A stretch of 5,774 nucleotides of DNA from an uncultured Myxococcales bacterium (GTDB lineage: Bacteria; Myxococcota_A; UBA9042): assembly GCA_937915965.1 (NCBI GenBank), contig CALGHC010000378.1:1-5774 (forward strand), given 5' to 3'. The notes beneath the pieces were generated by a model, which was given only the letters and a program-made list of their open reading frames with translations, did no database searches and was not told where the DNA came from. Positions 1 to 4,095 of the stretch are shown here, piece after piece (the first letter of the stretch is position 1; each line of letters starts with the position of its first letter). Position numbers and translations under genes: made by a program.

Positions 1-63
1 GGCTAGAGAAGACACTGTAGCGGCTAGAGAAGACACTGTAGCGGCTAGAGAAGACGCTGTAGC
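1..63. repeat. Three tandem copies of a 21-bp repeat
   Basis: Three head-to-tail 21-bp units lie at 1-21, 22-42 and 43-63, each starting GGCTAGAGAAGAC and ending CTGTAGC. The first two are identical; the third differs by one base (A to G at 56). A degenerate fourth start (GGCTGGAAC) follows at 64. The array touches the window edge, so more copies may lie upstream. Each junction forms an imperfect dyad, CTGTAGC-G-GCTAGAG, with 6 of 7 positions symmetric (15-29 and 36-50). The unit is about 52% GC, well below the flanking genes. The array lies about 50 bp before the pseudouridine synthase start, so it could be an iteron-like binding array, an intergenic minisatellite, or the coding tail of an upstream gene (see rejected items). 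The repeat is certain; its function is unknown. Confidence 0.95.
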
Positions 64-113
64 GGCTGGAACGTGAGACTCCCGTCGATTGCCCTGGCGA
101 CGAGGATGACCGG

Positions 114-848
114 ATGGCCGACAACAAGCCGCAACCGAGCCACCCCCCAGAGTTGATCTGGCAGGACGACGCCGGCTGCGTGGTGCTCAAGCCCGCCCAC
201 ATGCTGGTCCACAACAGTCGCTGGGCCGGCCTGCGCGAGATCAGCCTCGCGCCCATCGCCGGGGAGCTCGCCGGCCAGCCGGTCAAGGCGGTCCACCGGC
301 TCGATCGCGCTACCAGCGGCCTCGTCCTCTTCGCCGCCGATCCACCGGGCGTGCAACCCTGGCAGCAAGCCCTCGCCGACCCGCGCACGGCCAAGGTCTA
401 TCTGGCTCTGGTTGCCGGCCCACTCGCCGTGTCGTCATCGGTCATCAAACCCGTGCGTGACGAGAATGACGTCTACCGGGAAGCGCGCACCACGGTGGCG
501 CCGCTGCTGGTCGCCCGCGACGAGTCGTGCGCGCTGGTGCAGCTGCGGCTGCGCACTGGCCGCAACCATCAGGCGCGGCGGCACATGCGATCAATCGGCT
601 ATCCGATAGTCGGCGACACCCAACATGGTCGCGGACCGATCAACCGCGACTTCCGGGCCCGCGTGGGTCTGCGCCGTCTCGGCCTGCACGCATGGTGGCT
701 CGCGATCGACCACCCCGTGACCGGCGAACGCCTGAACTTGCGGGCGCCGCTGCCCGACGATCTCAGCGCGGCGTTCGCACAGCTCTTCAACGCCGACGCC
801 CTGGCCCACGCCCTCGCCGGACCGGCCGCGCTGCTGGATGTCGATTGA
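114..848 (+). CDS. truC: TruC-like tRNA pseudouridine synthase (RluA family)
   Basis: This 244-residue cytoplasmic enzyme belongs to the RluA family of pseudouridine synthases, which isomerise uridine to pseudouridine in RNA. The catalytic motif HRLDRATSGLVLFA is at residues 61-74, with Asp64 the expected nucleophile. The family tyrosine is probably Tyr96 (KVYLALV). The segment GRNHQARRHM (149-158), followed by PIVGDTQHG and the run RVGLRRLGLHA (183-193), matches the layout I recall for E. coli TruC, which modifies U65 of some tRNAs. That is why TruC is preferred over RluA, RluC or RluD. No N-terminal S4 domain is visible, and the length is close to TruC (about 260). The ATG at 114 has GAGG at 102-105, 8 nt upstream. 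It converges on cysE. Family assignment is firm; the exact target uridine is inferred. Confidence 0.87.
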   Translation: MADNKPQPSHPPELIWQDDAGCVVLKPAHMLVHNSRWAGLREISLAPIAGELAGQPVKAVHRLDRATSGLVLFAADPPGVQPWQQALADPRTAKVYLALVAGPLAVSSSVIKPVRDENDVYREARTTVAPLLVARDESCALVQLRLRTGRNHQARRHMRSIGYPIVGDTQHGRGPINRDFRARVGLRRLGLHAWWLAIDHPVTGERLNLRAPLPDDLSAAFAQLFNADALAHALAGPAALLDVD

Positions 849-866
849 CGCCGCTGATGCACGGAC

Positions 867-881
867 GCCGACAGCGTCGGC
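867..881. terminator. Candidate hairpin between convergent genes
   Basis: A perfect 6-bp stem with a 3-nt loop, GCCGAC-AGC-GTCGGC, lies in the 65-bp gap between the truC and cysE stops. It would form on either strand and could end both transcripts. No U-rich tract follows on either side, so it is not a canonical intrinsic terminator. An overlapping alternative stem (GACGC/GCGTC, 864-878) is also possible. Its position is suggestive, but a stem this short is common in GC-rich DNA. Confidence 0.3.
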
Positions 882-913
882 TGATGACCTCTCGATCACC
901 TCGACCACCTCGC

Positions 914-1855
914 TCAGATGCCGGCGCCGTCCTCGAATGGCAGGCTGCGCGCCTGCGACTGGCTGACGTGCGAACCGGGGGCGATCGAGCGCGTCAGCCA
1001 GACGTTGCCACCGATGACGGAGCCGCGGCCGAGCGTGATGCGCCCGAGGATGGTCGCGCCTGAGTAGATGATCACCTCGTCCTCGACGACGGGGTGGCGC
1101 GCGATGCCCTTGATCGGATTGCCGTCTTCGTCGAGCGGGAAACTCTTCGCGCCCAGCGTGACGCCCTGGAAGATGCGCACGCCGCGGCCAATGACCGAGG
1201 TCTCTCCGATGACGACGCCCGTACCGTGGTCGATGAAGAAGTGGTCGCCGATGGTCGCGCCGGGGTGGATGTCGATGCCCGTCTGAGCATGAGCGTACTC
1301 GCTGATGATCCGTGGAATGAGCGGCACATCGAGGCGATACAGCTCGTGTGCCAGACGGTGATCGGTGATCGCTCGCAGCCCCGGGTAGCTGTAGATGATC
1401 TCCTCGTAGCTGCGGGCGGCCGGATCGCCGGCGAAGGCGGCCTCTACGTCAGACGCGAGCAGCCGGCGCAGATCGGGCAGACGCTCCAGGAAGGTGAACG
1501 TGTGCTGATGTGCGACCTCGTCACAGCCATGCCAGTTGTCCGGATCTTGGTCGCAGAATAGACAAAGGCCCCGCTTGATCTGGCCCTGCAGGATGTGCAG
1601 AACGCGATCGAGCGTCGCGCCAACATAGTAGTTCAGGCCTTCGTCGGAGAGATCCCAGCCGCTGTAGTAGCCCGGAAAGAGCACAACCCGCAGCTTCTCG
1701 ACCATGTCGATGAGCTCGCTGCGCGACGGCAGCAGGCGGCGGCGACGCGAACCGCGCCCGGTGCGAGCCAGTGGCAGATCGGAGGAACACAGGGCGTCGA
1801 CGACGCGTCCCAGCGAACGACGCTCCGCCTCGCCGCCCTTGTGGTGATGAACCAT
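914..1855 (-). CDS. cysE: Serine O-acetyltransferase, long EpsC-like type
   Basis: This 313-residue enzyme transfers acetyl from acetyl-CoA to L-serine, giving O-acetylserine, the committed step of cysteine synthesis. The C-terminal half is a left-handed beta-helix of hexapeptide repeats (about 193-295). It contains GIDIHPGATIGDHFFIDHGTG, with Asp195 and His210 aligning with the catalytic pair of E. coli CysE (Asp143, His158), then GVVIGE, GVTLGA and GSVIGGNVW. The N-terminal part is long and helical, with a basic patch (RGSRRRR, 34-40), the segment LFPGYYSGWDLSDEGL (59-74), and a Cys/His cluster (Cys98, Cys101, His109, Cys111, His116, His118). The C-terminus ends DGAGI, like the E. coli tail ending GDGI that binds CysK. 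The ATG at 1855 shares one base with the cysK stop and has GAGGAAGG just upstream (1866-1859). A TTG one codon earlier is a less likely start. It is translated after cysK in the same operon. Confidence 0.93.
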   Translation of the reverse strand: MVHHHKGGEAERRSLGRVVDALCSSDLPLARTGRGSRRRRLLPSRSELIDMVEKLRVVLFPGYYSGWDLSDEGLNYYVGATLDRVLHILQGQIKRGLCLFCDQDPDNWHGCDEVAHQHTFTFLERLPDLRRLLASDVEAAFAGDPAARSYEEIIYSYPGLRAITDHRLAHELYRLDVPLIPRIISEYAHAQTGIDIHPGATIGDHFFIDHGTGVVIGETSVIGRGVRIFQGVTLGAKSFPLDEDGNPIKGIARHPVVEDEVIIYSGATILGRITLGRGSVIGGNVWLTRSIAPGSHVSQSQARSLPFEDGAGI

Positions 1856-2784
1856 CAACCTTCCTCGTACAGCCAGGTAGAGAGGTATCGCTCGCCGGTG
1901 TCGGGGAGCACGACGATGATCATCTTGCCGGCGCTCTCTGGGCGGCCGGCGACCTGAATGGCTGCGTGGACGGCCGCGCCAGCCGAGATCCCACAGAGGA
2001 TCCCCTCTTCCTTGGCAAGCCGCCTCGCCATGACGCCCGCGTCGCCGTCGTCAACTTGGACGATCTCGTCGACAATGTCGACGTTCATGACTCCCGGCAC
2101 GAAGCCGGCGCCGATGCCCTGGATGCGATGTGGCCCCGGCGGGCCTCCGGACAGCACGGGCGAGCCGACCGGCTCCACCGCGATCGCCTGCATCGCCGGT
2201 TTGCGCGCCTTGAGTGCCTCGCCAACGCCAGTGATTGTGCCGCCGGTGCCGACGCCAGCGACGAAGATGTCGATAGCGCCGTCTGTGTCGTCCCAGATCT
2301 CCTCCGCGGTGGTCACGCGGTGGATGGCTGGATTTGCCGGGTTCTCGAACTGCTGCAGCATCAAGTAATTGGGCGCGGCGTCCGCGAGCTCCCGGGCGCG
2401 GGCGATGGCCCCTTTCATGCCCTGGGCGCCCGGGGTGAGCTCAAGCTGAGCGCCAAAAGCGGCGAGCAGCTTGCGGCGCTCGATGCTCATCGTGTCCGGC
2501 ATGGTCAGGGTCAGTGAATAGCCCTTGGCGGCGCAGACGAAGGCCAAAGCGACGCCCGTGTTGCCGCTGGTCGGCTCGACCAACACGGTGTCGGGGCCGA
2601 TCGCGCCGGCCTCCTCTGCTGCTTCGATCATCGCCAGACCGATTCGGTCTTTGACACTCGAGCAGGGGTTGAAGGACTCCAGCTTGGCGACCACGGTCGC
2701 GCCAAGACCAGCGCCGACGCGCCGAAGCTCGACCAGGGGCGTATTGCCGACCAGGCCGGTGATGTTCGAGGCAATGCGTGCCAT
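1855..2784 (-). CDS. cysK: Cysteine synthase A (O-acetylserine sulfhydrylase)
   Basis: This 309-residue cytoplasmic PLP enzyme of fold type II combines O-acetylserine with sulfide to give L-cysteine and acetate. All family landmarks are present: NTPLVEL (14-20), the PLP-binding lysine in SSVKDR (Lys45), the substrate loop TSGNTG (72-77), PDTMSIERRKLL (96-107), QQFENPANPAIHR (144-156), the phosphate-binding loop GVGTGGTITG (177-186), GPHRIQGIGAGFVP (217-230), and GISAGAA (265-271) with Ser267 positioned for the pyridine nitrogen. Length is typical (300-320), and no cystathionine beta-synthase regulatory domain is attached. The QQFENPANP signature favours cysteine synthase over CBS-like paralogues. 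The ATG at 2784 has a strong AAGGAG site 6 nt upstream (2796-2791). It is first in a two-gene operon with cysE, overlapping by one base. CysK versus CysM cannot be proven, but the residues and the cysE partner fit CysK. Confidence 0.96.
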   Translation of the reverse strand: MARIASNITGLVGNTPLVELRRVGAGLGATVVAKLESFNPCSSVKDRIGLAMIEAAEEAGAIGPDTVLVEPTSGNTGVALAFVCAAKGYSLTLTMPDTMSIERRKLLAAFGAQLELTPGAQGMKGAIARARELADAAPNYLMLQQFENPANPAIHRVTTAEEIWDDTDGAIDIFVAGVGTGGTITGVGEALKARKPAMQAIAVEPVGSPVLSGGPPGPHRIQGIGAGFVPGVMNVDIVDEIVQVDDGDAGVMARRLAKEEGILCGISAGAAVHAAIQVAGRPESAGKMIIVVLPDTGERYLSTWLYEEG

Positions 2785-2815
2785 GTCGTTCTCCTTGAAT
2801 GAGACAAGACGTTGA

Positions 2816-2846
2816 GTGACTTGGAAGGAGGCGCAATCATAGTCAC
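2816..2846. promoter_or_regulatory. Candidate operator dyad at the cysK promoter
   Basis: Two inverted 10-bp arms, GTGACTTGGA (2816-2825) and TCATAGTCAC (2837-2846), match at 8 of 10 positions, including a perfect outer 6 bp (GTGACT/AGTCAC). Arm centres are 21 bp apart, about two helical turns, as expected for a dimeric regulator on one DNA face. The right arm overlaps the proposed -10 of cysK, and the left arm lies just past the expected transcription start, so repression is the simplest reading. No known regulator is recognised, and chance is possible. Confidence 0.3.
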
Positions 2847-2863
2847 GTGGGGCTTGGTCGCAA
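2836..2863 (-). promoter_or_regulatory. Candidate sigma70-type promoter for cysK-cysE
   Basis: Read on the minus strand, TTGCGA (2863-2858; 4 of 6 to TTGACA) and TATGAT (2841-2836; 5 of 6 to TATAAT) are separated by 16 bp. Transcription would start near 2829, giving an untranslated leader of roughly 45 nt that contains the AAGGAG site of cysK. Position, strand and spacing all fit. Confidence 0.4.
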
Positions 2864-2941
2864 CCCCTCCGACCTGATCACGCAGACGCCGCTCTTCTAT
2901 GGATTGCTGTGCCAACTCATCGGTGAACGGGTCGATGATCG

Positions 2942-2956
2942 GCCGGCGATGCCGGC
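2942..2956. other. Perfect GC hairpin GCCGGC-GAT-GCCGGC
   Basis: Two copies of the self-complementary hexamer GCCGGC flank a GAT loop, so the element is both an inverted and a direct repeat. It lies 16 bp before the AT-rich island at 2973. It could be a regulator site for the radical SAM gene or only GC-rich noise. Confidence 0.3.
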
Positions 2957-2972
2957 ACCCGACGTCAACGCC

Positions 2973-2988
2973 ATATTCTTAATATTAT
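2973..2988 (+). promoter_or_regulatory. AT-rich island, possible -10 region of the radical SAM gene
   Basis: This stretch has 15 A/T bases out of 16 within very GC-rich sequence. It contains TATTAT (2983-2988; 5 of 6 to the -10 consensus). No good -35 hexamer lies 16-18 bp upstream, so a standard sigma70 promoter is not proven; activator dependence or another sigma factor would be needed. Transcription from here would start near 2995, about 100 nt before the chosen ATG. That argues against the upstream ATG at 2987 being the real start. Confidence 0.3.
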
Positions 2989-3094
2989 GCGCGAATTGTG
3001 TTTGTCCTTGTCACAGGGCGGGACGTCGGTGCAGGCTCTTGTTCATCCCCATGACGGCCGTCTACGCCGGGCGGCCATCCTGCCGAAGGCTCCA

Positions 3095-3988
3095 ATGAGT
3101 CCGCGCGCCAAACCTCTTCGCAGCCGTGGCGACCGCACCGCTGTGGTCGCCACTTTCGACGTCACCCGCGCCTGTCTGTCGCGCTGCGAGCACTGCTATC
3201 ACCGGCGCGCCGCGCCTGCGGGGCGAGACCTGCAGGTGACAACGATGCTCGCCGGCCTCGCGCGCCTGCGGCGGCTGTGGGGGATCCAGGCGGCCCTCTG
3301 GAGCGGCGGCGAACCGTTGTTGCGACTGGCGCTGCTGCGCAGCGCGATGCGGCTGTTCTCAGGCAACCTGGTGATGACCTCGGCGATGGTACCGATCCCC
3401 GATGACCTCGGCTGCGGTGTGTTGGTCTCGGTGGACGGCCCGCGCGAACTACACGATGGATTGCGCGGCAGCGGCGCCTTCGAGCGCGCCATGGGCCACA
3501 TTCGCCGTCTCACCAGGGGGACATTCGCGCTGGCGACGACTCTCACCGCGCGGAGCCTCAACGCGATCGAGGCGCTGCCTGAGCTGGTCGAGGCGAGCGG
3601 CGCGCGTGGCGTCCTGGTTGGATTTGCAGTCGGTCCGCGCGACGACGCGCTGCAGGTCCGCGGCATCGAGCGCGACATCGCGGTCGACCGTCTCCATCGG
3701 ATCGGGACGCGCCACCCGGGCGTGCTTCTCAACCCGCGCGCGATGCTCGAGGGGTACCGACCGACCGCGGCGCGCGCGATCGCTGAGAGTTGCTGCTACC
3801 GCGGGCGCGCCGTGGCCTTCGACCCAGCCCTGCGGGTCAAGTGGCCGTGCACTTTTGGCGATGCCGCCGATTGTGCGGCGTGTAGCCAGCCGCTGGTTGT
3901 CGCTCGCTGGGCGGCGAATCGCGGCGACCGAGCGAGCCAATCCCTGCTGGACGGCCTCTTCCTCAAACGCCCCGCCAATGGCGCTTGA
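3095..3988 (+). CDS. Radical SAM protein with C-terminal Cys cluster, substrate unknown
   Basis: This 297-residue protein has the radical SAM motif CLSRCEHC (Cys27, Cys31, Cys34) after FDVTRA. That cluster binds [4Fe-4S] and cleaves S-adenosylmethionine to a 5'-deoxyadenosyl radical. WSGGEPLLR (69-77) is the SAM-binding GGEP motif. LVSVDGPRELHDGLRG (110-125) and the following strands fit the rest of the partial TIM barrel. The C-terminal part holds Cys233/Cys234, Cys252, Cys260 and Cys263 (ESCCYRG...WPCTFGDAADCAAC), the kind of spacing seen in twitch or SPASM-like regions that hold an auxiliary iron-sulfur cluster. It is shorter than full SPASM enzymes. The ATG at 3095 has GAAGG 5 nt upstream and begins close to the first barrel strand. 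An in-frame ATG at 2987 would add 36 residues but lies in the AT-rich island without a ribosome site. Superfamily is secure; reaction and partner are not recognisable. Confidence 0.88.
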   Translation: MSPRAKPLRSRGDRTAVVATFDVTRACLSRCEHCYHRRAAPAGRDLQVTTMLAGLARLRRLWGIQAALWSGGEPLLRLALLRSAMRLFSGNLVMTSAMVPIPDDLGCGVLVSVDGPRELHDGLRGSGAFERAMGHIRRLTRGTFALATTLTARSLNAIEALPELVEASGARGVLVGFAVGPRDDALQVRGIERDIAVDRLHRIGTRHPGVLLNPRAMLEGYRPTAARAIAESCCYRGRAVAFDPALRVKWPCTFGDAADCAACSQPLVVARWAANRGDRASQSLLDGLFLKRPANGA

Positions 3989-4029
3989 CCCGTTCGACCG
4001 CGGCGGCGGCGACCCGAGCCCACCTTGCC

Positions 4030-4053
4030 GGTAAGCGCCAAGCACCGCTAACC
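4030..4053 (+). terminator. Weak hairpin after the radical SAM gene
   Basis: The arms GGTAAGCG and CGCTAACC pair at 7 of 8 positions (one A-A mismatch) around an 8-nt loop, 41 nt after the radical SAM stop. Only TTGT follows, not a U tract. It may be a weak terminator or a leader structure of the next gene. Confidence 0.25.
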
Positions 4054-4095
4054 TTGTCGTTCGACCACCGCCGCGACCCGCCCGGGGAGACCGCC

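Larger units (their letters stand above)
2785..3094. other. Divergent intergenic region, cysK to radical SAM gene
   Basis: These 310 bp separate two divergent genes and hold no convincing gene. From left to right they contain the cysK ribosome binding site (2791-2796), a dyad (2816-2846) over a candidate minus-strand promoter (2836-2863), a perfect GC hairpin GCCGGC-GAT-GCCGGC (2942-2956), and an AT-rich island (2973-2988). They then hold about 100 bp leading to the radical SAM start. A plus-strand Shine-Dalgarno-like GGAAGGAGG (2823-2831) has no start codon at proper spacing; the nearest is a GTG 15 nt on. An 83-codon plus-strand frame (2847-3098) crosses the region and is discussed under findings. 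Confidence 0.8.

Noticed and set aside
1..63. CRISPR array.
   Set aside because: The 21-bp units abut directly with no unique spacers between them, and no cas gene is present.
2..76. Open frame through the tandem repeat encoding heptapeptides AREDTVA, ending in TGA at 74-76; possible C-terminus of an upstream gene.
   Set aside because: It is the only plus-strand frame open through the repeats, but codons such as AGA and GTA differ from the GC-rich neighbours and nothing upstream is visible. Sequence to the left would settle it; too weak to call a gene.
1094..1561. 155-codon plus-strand open frame opposite cysE.
   Set aside because: It lies entirely antisense to the well-supported cysE gene, and long antisense frames are common in GC-rich coding DNA.
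1771..2517. 248-codon plus-strand open frame antisense to cysK and the start of cysE.
   Set aside because: cysK on the other strand has every family motif. This frame has no recognisable domain and is a shadow of its codon bias.
2987..3094. Upstream in-frame ATG at 2987 as the radical SAM start.
   Set aside because: It would add 36 residues with no recognisable motif, has no ribosome site and lies within the likely -10 region. The ATG at 3095 has GAAGG before it.
3402..4034. 210-codon plus-strand frame overlapping the radical SAM gene in another phase, and a 198-codon minus-strand frame at 3449-4045.
   Set aside because: Both have low-complexity Arg/Ser/Ala-rich translations typical of shifted frames. 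The radical SAM frame has the conserved motifs.
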